Below the pieces are notes generated by a model. That model made no database searches. It was not told the origin of the DNA and was given only the letters and a program-made list of their open reading frames with translations. 47,248 nt of DNA, from positions 1 through 47,248 of the forward strand of contig NZ_RXLO01000019.1 in the NCBI RefSeq assembly GCF_003958645.1. Direction: 5' to 3'. The DNA is from Chitinophaga rhizosphaerae. Lineage in GTDB: Bacteria; Bacteroidota; Bacteroidia; Chitinophagales; Chitinophagaceae. Made by a program: the position numbers and the translations under genes. Every line of letters begins with the position of its first letter. The stretch's first letter is position 1. Positions 1 to 7,495 of this stretch are shown piece after piece.

Positions 1-660
1 AAAGATGTTTCCCCAATGCCCACCGGGTAACCGATCGTTTTCATGTGCAACAATTAGCTTTTGATGCTGTACAGGAGACCCGGATCCATTACCGGTGGGA
101 AGCGCTCGAGCAGGAAAATACGGCCTATGAACAGGCCCGCAAGCACCAACAGGCCTATCATCCCGAGGTTTTACCTAATGGAGATACGCTTAAGCAGTTG
201 CTGGCCCGCAGCAGGTATCTGCTGTTCAAACACCACCGGCTCTGGACAAGGGAACAACAGCAAAGAGGCGAACTCCTGTTTAGCCGCTATCCTGTTATTC
301 AAAAAGCGTATCAACTGTCTTTGCGGCTGGGAGAAGTTTATCGGTTGTCCACCTGCAAGGAGCAGGCATTCAAGAAGCTGGCGTTGTGGTATAATGATGT
401 GGAAGAAGCAGGGCTTGATTCCTTCAGAACCCTTGCCAGGACGATACAGAACCATTATTTGGGCATACTGAACTTCTTCAATAACAGGGCTACCAATGCT
501 GCTGCAGAATCATTCAATGCGAAGGTTAAAGCGTTTAGAAACAGTATGAGAGGGGTAAGAGATATTCAATTCTTCCTTTTCAGACTGGCTAAATTGTATG
601 CTTAAATCTAAAATCCCCCAGGAATTTGACTTGATCCGGGGTTGGAGAGGGTAAAACAAT
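1..660 (+). mobile_element. Right part of an ISL3/ISAon1-type insertion sequence
   Basis: The window opens inside a transposase reading frame, so the left part of the element is missing. The right boundary is not certain: the transposase stops at 605 and the element probably ends within the next few tens of bases, before the terminator at 674. I could not identify the inverted repeat without the left end. The region is visibly less GC-rich than the genes that follow, as expected for an imported element. Confidence 0.6.
3..605 (+). CDS. ISL3-family (ISAon1-like) transposase, C-terminal part
   Basis: The frame is open to the left edge, so this is the C-terminal 200 residues of a longer protein. 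The GTG at 45 is an internal valine, not a start: codons upstream continue the typical VTDRFHV stretch of ISL3 transposases. The C-terminal block containing NFFNNRATNAAAESFNAKVK, ending FRLAKLYA, is the hallmark of Bacteroidota ISAon1-like DDE enzymes. Within it the acidic residue of AAAESFN is probably the last catalytic glutamate of the DDE triad. The enzyme would catalyse cut and insertion of its own element. Whether the full copy is intact cannot be judged here. Confidence 0.88.
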   Translation, partial: RCFPNAHRVTDRFHVQQLAFDAVQETRIHYRWEALEQENTAYEQARKHQQAYHPEVLPNGDTLKQLLARSRYLLFKHHRLWTREQQQRGELLFSRYPVIQKAYQLSLRLGEVYRLSTCKEQAFKKLALWYNDVEEAGLDSFRTLARTIQNHYLGILNFFNNRATNAAAESFNAKVKAFRNSMRGVRDIQFFLFRLAKLYA

Positions 661-673
661 GCAATATTGTTCG

Positions 674-710
674 AATAAGAAAACCCGCTCTTGGAGCGGG
701 TTTTCTTATT
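674..710. terminator. Bidirectional terminator hairpin
   Basis: Perfect 17-bp arms (674-690 and 694-710) enclose a 3-base TTG loop. The GC-rich core is ACCCGCTC/GAGCGGGT, and A/T-rich outer parts give a U-run on either strand. It lies between the insertion sequence and the tRNA gene, so it can end tRNA-Pro transcription on the minus strand and insertion-sequence transcription on the plus strand. Confidence 0.85.
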
Positions 711-724
711 TACGAGTAAAAAAG

Positions 725-798
725 TCGGGATGACAGGATTCGAACCTGCGGCCTCGTCGTCCCGAACGACGCGCGCTACCGGGCTGCGCTACATCCCG
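725..798 (-). tRNA. tRNA-Pro (anticodon CGG)
   Basis: On the minus strand the 74-base gene folds into a full cloverleaf. The acceptor arms are CGGGATG and CATCCCG followed by discriminator A. The D arm is GCGCAGCCCGGTAGCGC, the anticodon stem CGTCG/CGACG carries loop TTCGGGA, and the T arm contains GGTTCGAATCC. The anticodon CGG reads proline CCG codons. The 3' CCA is not encoded, so it must be added after transcription. Transcription starts from the promoter at 809-839 and ends at the hairpin 674-710. Confidence 0.97.
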
Positions 799-808
799 TA
801 CGGGGTCG

Positions 809-839
809 CAAAACTACGTTATGGAAATTTAATTTCAAA
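809..839 (-). promoter_or_regulatory. Bacteroidota housekeeping promoter of tRNA-Pro
   Basis: Read on the minus strand, TTTG (836-839) is followed after exactly 19 bases by TAGTTTTG (809-816). This matches the Bacteroidota consensus TTTG-N19-TAnnTTTG. The -7 box ends 10 bases before the mature tRNA 5' end. It is the only site in the window where both elements match fully, which fits a strong stable-RNA promoter. Confidence 0.85.
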
Positions 840-885
840 ATGAATTTTACAATTCCTCCGGATCGCGCGCAGGCAGCGCTTCTGC

Positions 886-1761
886 CTATCTCCGCTTCCG
901 CTGTACCAGATACAGCCCCGCCACCACGAGCATTACACCGGCGAAGGTATACACACTCAGCGGCTCATGCATGAGCGCCGCCGATATGGCAAATCCGAAA
1001 ACCGGGCAGAGAAACAGCCAGAACGAAGCATTCACGGGATTATCTTTCAGCAAAAACAGCCACAACAGCACCGCCGCAATCGATACCGGGCCTACCAGCC
1101 AAAGCGTGGACAGCAGCCAGACCACACTGAAATCATTCCCCACCGGATCGTACCAGCCGATCATAGCCGGCAACAGGAAAATACCGCCGAAAAGCGTCTG
1201 CCAGCCATTGATGGTAAATAAGTGAAGATCGCCCCACTTCGACGCGGAAAAATAAAGCGACCCAATTGAATAGGTAACCATACTCCCCATCACCAGCCCC
1301 AGCCCCAGGGGTGTTGCGTAGCTATCCGCCAGCAAGGGCCAGGCCGCCACCCCGATCCCTCCCAGGCAAAGCACCAGGCTCAGCACCGTCACCGGTTGCA
1401 GGGGCTTGCGCAGCCAGAACGTGCTCATCAGACTGATGAATACGGGATTGGTGGCCGTTGCCAGCGCGCCCAGTCCGGCAGACACCTCCGTCATCCCCAG
1501 CACATAAATGCCCAGGTACAGCGAAACGTTGAACAATCCGTAAATCGCCACCTGCTTCCATTCCCGCCCGCGGGGCAGCCGTTTCTTCAGGAGCACGTGC
1601 GAAACGAACAACATGATAAAAGCGGCCAGGAAAAAACGCGGCACAAACAGCACGAATGGCTGCACCGCCCCTAACCCCAGTTTGGTGGCCGCAGCAGCGG
1701 ATGCCCAGAGAAATGCGAACATGACGCCCGCGAAAATGAGTTGAATACGACGGTTTTGCAC
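886..1761 (-). CDS. EamA/DMT-family transporter
   Basis: Protein of 291 residues, almost wholly hydrophobic, with about ten predicted membrane helices arranged as two EamA repeats (roughly residues 8-140 and 150-288). Features such as FLWASAAAATKLG in the first repeat and the conserved glutamate-containing LMHEPLS before the last helix are typical of drug/metabolite transporters, which move small metabolites across the inner membrane. The substrate cannot be told from sequence. The start used is a GTG at 1761 because the protein then begins just before the first helix. It stands alone, reading towards the tRNA gene. Confidence 0.9.
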   Translation of the reverse strand: MQNRRIQLIFAGVMFAFLWASAAAATKLGLGAVQPFVLFVPRFFLAAFIMLFVSHVLLKKRLPRGREWKQVAIYGLFNVSLYLGIYVLGMTEVSAGLGALATATNPVFISLMSTFWLRKPLQPVTVLSLVLCLGGIGVAAWPLLADSYATPLGLGLVMGSMVTYSIGSLYFSASKWGDLHLFTINGWQTLFGGIFLLPAMIGWYDPVGNDFSVVWLLSTLWLVGPVSIAAVLLWLFLLKDNPVNASFWLFLCPVFGFAISAALMHEPLSVYTFAGVMLVVAGLYLVQRKRR

Positions 1762-1802
1762 AACGGGGTAAAACTAGAAAACGGAATGAGAAAAAAAACC
1801 GG

Positions 1803-1810
1803 TATTTTAG
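1803..1810 (+). promoter_or_regulatory. Possible -7 promoter element for the surface-repeat gene
   Basis: TATTTTAG matches TAnnTTTG at seven of eight positions and ends 24 bases before the ATG at 1835. No convincing -33 element was seen, so support is moderate to weak. Confidence 0.35.
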
Positions 1811-1834
1811 GAAGGATTACGATCTCCAAACCTT

Positions 1835-2458
1835 ATGCGCACCCTTCTTTTATCCCTGTTCATCCTGCGCTTTCTACCATCGCAGGCCCAGCACAAAAAG
1901 CTCCGGCTCCCGCTGTGGACCTTCCATCAATCCAACGTAAACATCTACGGCGTAGGGCTGGGCTGGTTCCCGATTTACGAAACCGTCAATACGACCACCA
2001 ACGGCCTCCGGCTGGAAGCACCCGGCCCCGGGCTCTTCATCGCCTTCATCCCCCACGCACCCTGGGACACGGCCTATGCCAGTTCCAAACCCATCCCCCG
2101 CGACAGCCTGCCCGAAAAAGTCAATGGCATCAATCTCTCCGCCCTCGGCTCGGTGACTTACCGGGTGAACGGCATTTCTTTGGGCCTTATCGGCCAGGTC
2201 AATACCCGTGTGAACGGACTTTCCTTTTCAGCGGTCAACGTCGTTGAAAAACATAATGGCATGCTGCTCGGCATAGTTTCCATCAGCAAAAACATGAGCG
2301 GGATACAACTGTCGCTCAATGCCGTTTCGGAGCAGGTCCGCGGCATCCAGATCGGGTTTATGACGTCGAGCAAAAACACCCGCGGGTTGCAGTTCGGACT
2401 GTGGAACGTGAACGAAAAACGGAAAATGCCGATCGTCAACTGGAACTTCCGTTCCTGA
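1835..2458 (+). CDS. Secreted LA_2272-like surface repeat protein
   Basis: Protein of 207 residues with an N-terminal signal peptide (hydrophobic core LLLSLFILRFL, likely cut after SQAQ). After an aromatic-rich region (about 25-90), residues 97-196 form seven consecutive units of 14-15 residues. Each begins (N/S/R)-G-hydrophobic-x-hydrophobic and alternates polar and apolar residues. This is the pattern of the LA_2272 surface repeat family, which suggests a beta-strand repeat fold in or on the outer membrane. Function is unknown. The stop codon abuts the stop of the convergent ABC-F gene with no intervening base. Confidence 0.7.
   Translation: MRTLLLSLFILRFLPSQAQHKKLRLPLWTFHQSNVNIYGVGLGWFPIYETVNTTTNGLRLEAPGPGLFIAFIPHAPWDTAYASSKPIPRDSLPEKVNGINLSALGSVTYRVNGISLGLIGQVNTRVNGLSFSAVNVVEKHNGMLLGIVSISKNMSGIQLSLNAVSEQVRGIQIGFMTSSKNTRGLQFGLWNVNEKRKMPIVNWNFRS
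2123..2422 (+). repeat. Seven tandem 14-15-residue coding repeats
   Basis: The encoded units start at residues 97, 112, 127, 141, 155, 169 and 183 of the surface-repeat protein. Each opens with (N/S/R)G followed by alternating hydrophobic positions, for example NGINLSALGSVTYRV, NGISLGLIGQVNTRV and RGLQFGLWNVNEKR. The first two units have 15 residues and the last five have 14. The DNA has diverged while the protein pattern is kept, so the duplication is old. Confidence 0.75.
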
Positions 2459-4045
2459 TCACAACGCGATTTCTCCAGCTATACCCAATGCTTCCAGGAA
2501 TGCATCGTCGTGAGACACAACGATCAGCGTACCATCGTACCCGTTCATCGCCGCGGTGAGGATCTCCACGTTCTGCATGTCGAGATTATTGGTAGGCTCG
2601 TCCAGCACGATCATGTCCGGCGCTTTGGTGCCGATATTGAGCACGCACAGCAGCAGCCGCATCCTTTCCCCGCCGCTGAGCGCGGCCGATGGTTTGTTCC
2701 AGTCTTCCGGCCCGAAAAGGAACCGGTTCAGCCGGGTTTTCACTTCATGCTCTTCCAGCGCGCCGGGATTGTGCTTTTGCGCCTGTTCGTAAACGGTCAG
2801 GCTCCCGTCGAGGTACGAATAATCCTGATCGATGTACACCGCCCGGAAACCGGCGCGCACCATCTCTCCTTCCGAAGGCGATAACTGCCCCAGCAGCAAC
2901 CGGATCATCGTGGTTTTCCCGGAGCCGTTGCCACCGCGGATGGCCAGCCTGTCGCCGCTCCTCACCTGGAAACCGTACCCTTCAGCCCAGAGGCGTTTTT
3001 CCCCGAACCGTACGTTCAGGTGTTGCGCGTTGACGAGAATTTTCCCTTTGTGCAGGGCGGAATCGTCTACGTTCAGTTTCATTTTATCGATATCCGGCAG
3101 CTCCCTGCGCAGGCGGTTCACTTCCTCCGAAATGCTTCCCATTTTTTCGGCATGCGCCTTTTTCAGGCTGGCCGTACTTTTTTCGGCGTTGTTGCGAAGG
3201 GTGTTGAGGGTGATGGTGGGAACGTTGGATTTCTCCTGCTTTTTCCGGCCGCGCGCATCCAGCTTCTGTTTGCGCTCCATGGCCTCGCGCTCGGTTTCCT
3301 TCGCTTTGCGCAGGGCTTTTTCACGGCTGCGGAGGTCCTGGTGCAGCGCATCCTGTTCCAGTGCTTTCTGCGCTTTGTAGAAATCGAAATCGCCGCCATA
3401 CACGGTTATCCCTTTTTTCCCCAGTTCGTAAACGACCGGCAGCAGGCGCAGCAGGGAAGCATCGTGACTCACGAGCACGAGGGTTTGCCGCCATCCGCCG
3501 ATCAGATCGCGCAGCAGCGCGCGGCCCGCAGCGTCCAGGTGGTTGCCGGGCTCGTCGAGCAACAAAAAAGAGGGTTGGTTGACGGCGATCCCGGCGAGGA
3601 AAACGCGTGTTTTTTGTCCACCGCTAAGCCCCTCCAGTTTCACATCCAGCCCGATGTTCCCGAGGCCCCAATGCGCGAGGGCTTCCCGGCACCGTTCCTC
3701 GATGGACCAGTCGTCGTTCAGCGCCGCCATTAATTCGTCGGTTACTGTCCCTGCCAGGATTTCGTGCAGGGCATGCAGGCGGTCGCCCGCGCGGAGCGCG
3801 GCTCCCACCGTGAGATGGTCGAACTGGCCGAAGTGCTGTGGAATGTAATACGGAGGTCCCTCCCGCCGGATGGAGCCCGACAGGGGCAGCCATTCTCCGG
3901 CCATCAGGCGGAGCAAAGTGGACTTCCCGGCGCCGTTAGGGCCGATCAATGCGATTTTATCTCCACGGTTCACGGTACAATGAAGCCCGGAAAACAAAAC
4001 GTCTTTATTGGGATGCGCGTAGGTAACGTCTTGAAACGCCAACAT
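2459..4045 (-). CDS. ABC-F family ATPase (translation-associated or ribosome protection)
   Basis: Soluble protein of 528 residues with two ABC ATPase domains and no membrane segment, the architecture of ABC-F proteins that act on ribosomes. Domain 1 has Walker A GPNGAGKS (residues 35-42), signature LSGGQ and Walker B LLLDEPGNHLD, where the usual threonine after DEP is glycine. A charged linker of about 80 residues rich in K, R and E follows. Domain 2 has GGNGSGKT, LSGGE and IVLDEPTNNLD. The ATG at 4045 is chosen because MLAFQDVTYAHP is the canonical ABC-F beginning; an upstream in-frame start would add 17 unlikely residues. Whether it gives antibiotic resistance or is a housekeeping EttA-like factor cannot be decided here. 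Confidence 0.9.
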   Translation of the reverse strand: MLAFQDVTYAHPNKDVLFSGLHCTVNRGDKIALIGPNGAGKSTLLRLMAGEWLPLSGSIRREGPPYYIPQHFGQFDHLTVGAALRAGDRLHALHEILAGTVTDELMAALNDDWSIEERCREALAHWGLGNIGLDVKLEGLSGGQKTRVFLAGIAVNQPSFLLLDEPGNHLDAAGRALLRDLIGGWRQTLVLVSHDASLLRLLPVVYELGKKGITVYGGDFDFYKAQKALEQDALHQDLRSREKALRKAKETEREAMERKQKLDARGRKKQEKSNVPTITLNTLRNNAEKSTASLKKAHAEKMGSISEEVNRLRRELPDIDKMKLNVDDSALHKGKILVNAQHLNVRFGEKRLWAEGYGFQVRSGDRLAIRGGNGSGKTTMIRLLLGQLSPSEGEMVRAGFRAVYIDQDYSYLDGSLTVYEQAQKHNPGALEEHEVKTRLNRFLFGPEDWNKPSAALSGGERMRLLLCVLNIGTKAPDMIVLDEPTNNLDMQNVEILTAAMNGYDGTLIVVSHDDAFLEALGIAGEIAL

Positions 4046-4205
4046 GATTTCTTTCTTTAACGGTGAAGGATAACGGCGGCCGATGGAATTGGCCACGCAG
4101 TTACGGGTTAATGGCTAAAAGAAAGTGAATCTCACATGTTGGTATAAAATGAAGTTTAATGTGCCGCAAAAATACGAAAATCCCGGAATATGCAATCCCC
4201 CATCG

Positions 4206-4877
4206 TCAATCCCACCACAAATACAACCTGCCCGTTTCCCGCATTTCCGCTGCCAGCGCGGCAACGCTACCGGTCCCCTGGTCTACCGCATCCGGACAGA
4301 ATTCATATATCTTTTCCGCCATCGCATCCCAATCCGGCCGCGAGAGGAATCGCGCCTCCAGCCAGTCGTGCCCCGCGCCCACGATTTCGACCGGCGTGTC
4401 TGCATGCCACTTTTTCATGGCGGCTACCAGCGATTCGTTATCGATCCCGTAGTTGATTGCATCCGTGCCTTTACATCGCAGGATATCGAAAGTATCTCCC
4501 GATTTCAGGATACCGATCTCGTCGGGCAAATGCCCGAAATTCTGTTCGGAAAGGAAGACGAGGTAACCTTGTCCTGCGAGCGCGGCCCGCAACGACTGAA
4601 TAATCGGCCCGGCGTCCTGTTGTTCCGCTTTGAACAGCAACGCATCGGGCCGGTACTGCTCGGTCATGACGGTGTTCCCCGGGCCGGAAACGGTACGCAT
4701 TGTCTCCAGCCGGTAAAGCTCCGCACGGGTGAACCTGCGGATGGTTTGCATGACGGACGGCCCGAACCGGACGGCGTTCGCCAGTTCGAGATCATTGGCC
4801 GGCAGTACAGACATGGCGGATGGAGCGCCGAAAAGCCGACGAAAAAAATCGTTGATACCCATTTTACGGTTACGCAT
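4206..4877 (-). CDS. DUF4253 domain-containing protein
   Basis: Cytoplasmic protein of 223 residues without signal peptide. The C-terminal half carries the DUF4253 pattern: a Trp-rich GHDWLEARF region, then EKIYEFCPDAVDQGTGSVA, and a terminal LYLWWD. The domain is widespread in bacteria and its function is unknown. The ATG at 4862 (MGINDFFRRLFG) is an equally possible start. The gene lies 160 bases upstream of the ABC-F gene on the same strand. I see no promoter of the TAnnTTTG type ahead of it. Confidence 0.75.
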   Translation of the reverse strand: MRNRKMGINDFFRRLFGAPSAMSVLPANDLELANAVRFGPSVMQTIRRFTRAELYRLETMRTVSGPGNTVMTEQYRPDALLFKAEQQDAGPIIQSLRAALAGQGYLVFLSEQNFGHLPDEIGILKSGDTFDILRCKGTDAINYGIDNESLVAAMKKWHADTPVEIVGAGHDWLEARFLSRPDWDAMAEKIYEFCPDAVDQGTGSVAALAAEMRETGRLYLWWD

Positions 4878-5096
4878 TGCAGGTGGCTATCATCGCCTAC
4901 CCATTTGATCACTTCTTTGCATTACTGACGCTGCCGGGTCCGGGCAGCACGGCCCTGATCATATACTTTTAAATCTTTCTGTTGACTGGTTTCCGCGGTT
5001 CGCAGGCGGGTCCTCGCAGGGCACGTTTAATCGGTCAGGGATGCTTCAGCTAATCGGATTCAGGGACAAATTACGCCTTTCCGGCGACATCCCACG

Positions 5097-5129
5097 AAAA
5101 AGGCTCCCGGCACGATGCCCGGGAGCCTT
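5097..5129 (-). terminator. Intrinsic terminator of the PI-PLC-like gene
   Basis: Perfect 11-bp arms AAGGCTCCCGG (5100-5110) and CCGGGAGCCTT (5119-5129) surround an 8-base loop. On the minus strand the hairpin is followed by a run of five T. It begins 34 bases after the stop codon of the lipoprotein gene at 5163. The rest of the interval 4878-5096 holds no gene that I can support. Confidence 0.9.
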
Positions 5130-5162
5130 CTTTCAGCTATTTGCCAGCGCCCGACGCCGGTA

Positions 5163-6131
5163 TCAGAAGTTGGATTCCACGATCAGCTGCGCTCTCGTTG
5201 CATCCACGAAATCCATGGGGATGATACCGTAACGCCCATACGTATTCGTGGTGAAATACGTATTGATGCGCGGGTTGATGTTATTGGAAACCGTTGTGAT
5301 GCTGGGAATGCCGAATATGAGGGATTTGTAGCCGCTTGTGAAATTGATGTACAGCGTGTTGCCGGTGCTGGCATTCGCTTCGTTGAACAAGTTGGTGATA
5401 CCGGTCCATTTGGCATTGTTGTCGGGCACCACGTACTGGTCTTGCACACGCAGGGTGGCATCGGGCGTAGTGCTCGTGAAGGTGGTGTTATCGGCCCAGT
5501 TGGTGGCGTCGATGCCCTTGGGGGGCGATGAAGCGCCGAAGCGGCGCAGCAGCACGATCTTATTGCGCACCGTGCCGAGATTGGGGACGGAAGCGCCGAG
5601 GTACCAGCGCGAAGGATTGGCGGCCACATAGCTGTCGAACGTTTGCTCGAAGCTGCGCGTGTTGTTGCTGGGGTCGTATTCCTCTTTCACGCACATGACG
5701 ATCGTTTCGCCGGGGTGATTGTCGAGGAACGAAAGGCAGGCCGTCAGCACATCGTTGAAGTTGAGGTTCTGGTAAATACTACCGTGATGGATGGCGAATG
5801 CGTCGCCGATGTGGCGGCAGCGGATGTCGAGGAAGCGGACGCCGGCCTCCAGTTGTTCGCCGATGGTGAGGTGCTGGCATTTGGCGGTCCCGCCGATGGG
5901 CTCGAACCTGGCGCCGGAATCGTGGGTACCGGGGATGGAGATGCGGGCGATATTGGTGTTGTCTGCCATACCGGTCATCCAGCTGTTCATGACGGCGAGG
6001 ATGCCGACAGAATTGGCGCGGGTTTCGGGCCGGAGAAGGGGCCCGGCAGGCTGGGGGTCCTTGCCGCAGGCGGCGATGAAAATGACGAAGGCCGCGGTAA
6101 CGGCGGCGTGCAAAAGGGTTTTGATGCTCAT
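5163..6131 (-). CDS. Lipoprotein with phosphatidylinositol-specific phospholipase C (PI-PLC) X domain
   Basis: Protein of 322 residues. A lipoprotein signal ends in lipobox FIAAC (Cys22), so it is probably lipid-anchored in the envelope. The PI-PLC-like X domain spans about residues 55-230: IPGTHDSG contains the first catalytic histidine (His70) and FAIHHGSIYQ the second (His116). The RFLDIRCR strand and the ETIVMCVKEEY motif are also typical. The bacterial family cleaves phosphatidylinositol or glycosyl-inositol lipids to the cyclic phosphate without a metal. C-terminal residues resemble the family's substrate-rim region. Physiological substrate is unknown, since most bacteria of this group make little or no phosphatidylinositol apart from some with inositol lipids. 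Monocistronic, with its own terminator. Confidence 0.88.
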   Translation of the reverse strand: MSIKTLLHAAVTAAFVIFIAACGKDPQPAGPLLRPETRANSVGILAVMNSWMTGMADNTNIARISIPGTHDSGARFEPIGGTAKCQHLTIGEQLEAGVRFLDIRCRHIGDAFAIHHGSIYQNLNFNDVLTACLSFLDNHPGETIVMCVKEEYDPSNNTRSFEQTFDSYVAANPSRWYLGASVPNLGTVRNKIVLLRRFGASSPPKGIDATNWADNTTFTSTTPDATLRVQDQYVVPDNNAKWTGITNLFNEANASTGNTLYINFTSGYKSLIFGIPSITTVSNNINPRINTYFTTNTYGRYGIIPMDFVDATRAQLIVESNF

Positions 6132-6213
6132 AACGTATTTGGGTTTTGAGAAGGATTATCCTATCGCTGCTGTCGGGCCTGGTGCTGTATCCTGAAAATA
6201 AGCCGTATTTCCC

Positions 6214-6246
6214 AGCTAAAGTGCAACTATATCGTTTTAGCTAAAG
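6214..6246. promoter_or_regulatory. Repeated AGCTAAAG motif forming a hairpin in a divergent intergenic region
   Basis: AGCTAAAG occurs at 6214-6221 and again at 6239-6246. The intervening TTTAGCT (6236-6242) pairs with the first copy as a 7-bp inverted repeat. It lies in the 258-base gap between the divergent PI-PLC-like and DUF1080 genes, closer to the former, and could be an operator. No protein partner is known. Confidence 0.35.
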
Positions 6247-6389
6247 AAATTAAGACAGGGTTCACATTGCCGGGAGCAAAATGCGGCTTGCGCGAAAAAC
6301 AAATATTATCTAACTTGGCGGGCTGCGTCTTCCCGGCCGTTAAATAGGCGGCAGGAAACCATCATTCAAGCGGTAAAATCCAACACAGT

Positions 6390-7367
6390 ATGCATAAAAA
6401 ATTCCTTGCTCTGGGCATTGGCCTGGCAACGATCATGGGTACCGCCGGCACGGTGGCCGCCCAGGACCATGTCAACGCGGTGTCCGCCAAACCGGAAGAA
6501 GCACAGAAGGCCCTTATCGGCCGGTGGGATATCACCATCGATCAGAACGGCCAGCAGGCGCCTTCCTGGCTCGAAGTGAAACTCTCGGGCTTTCGCACCC
6601 TCGTAGGCTATTTCGTGGCCGCCTCCGGCAGCTCGCGCCCTGTTGCCCAAGTAAAGTTCGGGAACGGCAAATTCACCTTCACCATTCCCCCGCAATGGGA
6701 AAGCGGTAAGGGCGACCTCACCGTGAACGGCGAGATCACTTCCACCGGCATCAAAGGCACCATCACCTACCCCGATGGCAATTCCTTCCCCTTCACGGGC
6801 GTAAAAGCCCCCGAACTGGTACGCAAAGCCGCTCCCTCCTGGGGCAAGCCCATCCAGCTGTTCAACGGTAAAGACCTCACCGGCTGGAAAGCCGTAGGTG
6901 CCGAGAACCAGTGGGAAGTGCGCAACGGCGTGCTCACCAGCCCGAAATCCGGCGCAAACCTCATCTCCGAACAAAAATTCAACGACTTCAAACTGCACGT
7001 CGAATTCCGCTACAAAAAAGGCAGCAACAGCGGCGTGTACCTCAGAGGCCGTTACGAAGTGCAGATCGAAGACAGCCCGCAGGGCGCCCACCCGTCTCCC
7101 GTATACTTCAGCGGCGTGTACGGCTTCATCGCTCCCAGCGTGATCAACGCGCTCGGCCCCGATCAATGGCAGACCTACGACATCACCCTCGTTGGCCGCC
7201 ACGTAACCATCGTCGTTAACGGCAAAACCGTGGTTACCAACCAGGAAATCCCCGGCATTACCGGCGGCGCGCTCGACAGCAACGAAGGCGAAGCCGGGCC
7301 GATCTATTTCCAGGGCGACCATGGACCGATCGAATTCCGCAAAGTCATCATCACTCCCGCGAAATAA
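6390..7367 (+). CDS. Secreted DUF1080 (3-keto-disaccharide hydrolase family) protein, two-domain
   Basis: Protein of 325 residues with a cleavable signal peptide (GIGLATIMGTAGTVAAQ). Residues about 40-130 form a small beta domain (ALIGRWDITID...), and residues about 150-323 are the DUF1080/3-keto-disaccharide hydrolase domain, a concanavalin-like jelly roll. Family marks are IQLFNGKDLTGWKA, the FNDFKLHVEFRYKKGSNSG strand, GVYLRGRYEVQIED, WQTYDIT and the terminal GPIEFRKVII. Family members hydrolyse glycosides oxidised at C3. Neighbours downstream are an SDR and a Tat-exported Gfo/Idh/MocA enzyme, which could make or use such keto-sugars. A terminator follows at 7387. Confidence 0.87.
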   Translation: MHKKFLALGIGLATIMGTAGTVAAQDHVNAVSAKPEEAQKALIGRWDITIDQNGQQAPSWLEVKLSGFRTLVGYFVAASGSSRPVAQVKFGNGKFTFTIPPQWESGKGDLTVNGEITSTGIKGTITYPDGNSFPFTGVKAPELVRKAAPSWGKPIQLFNGKDLTGWKAVGAENQWEVRNGVLTSPKSGANLISEQKFNDFKLHVEFRYKKGSNSGVYLRGRYEVQIEDSPQGAHPSPVYFSGVYGFIAPSVINALGPDQWQTYDITLVGRHVTIVVNGKTVVTNQEIPGITGGALDSNEGEAGPIYFQGDHGPIEFRKVIITPAK

Positions 7368-7386
7368 ATTTCCCGGTTATCTCCGA

Positions 7387-7419
7387 AGCCCGTCCCGGTA
7401 TCGCCTGGACGGGCTTTTT
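7387..7419 (+). terminator. Intrinsic terminator after the DUF1080 gene
   Basis: Arms AGCCCGTCC (7387-7395) and GGACGGGCT (7407-7415) pair perfectly around an 11-base loop and are followed by TTTTC. The hairpin starts 20 bases after the stop codon at 7367, so the SDR downstream needs its own promoter. Confidence 0.92.
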
Positions 7420-7483
7420 CGTTTCCATTTGAATTTCGCAACTTCCCCTTTCCGCCGTGCAATTGCCAACACCCCCGATTTCC

Positions 7484-7491
7484 GACTTTTG
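7484..7491 (+). promoter_or_regulatory. Possible -7 element of the SDR gene with a very short leader
   Basis: GACTTTTG matches TAnnTTTG at seven of eight positions and ends only 4 bases before the ATG at 7496. If used, the transcript would be leaderless or nearly so, as for the AraC and helicase genes in this window. Confidence 0.35.
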
Positions 7492-7495
7492 GGGT

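Noticed and set aside
5041..5232. A 63-codon plus-strand frame beyond the PI-PLC-like gene
   Set aside because: It runs through the terminator hairpin and into the opposite strand of the PI-PLC-like gene, and has no recognisable feature.
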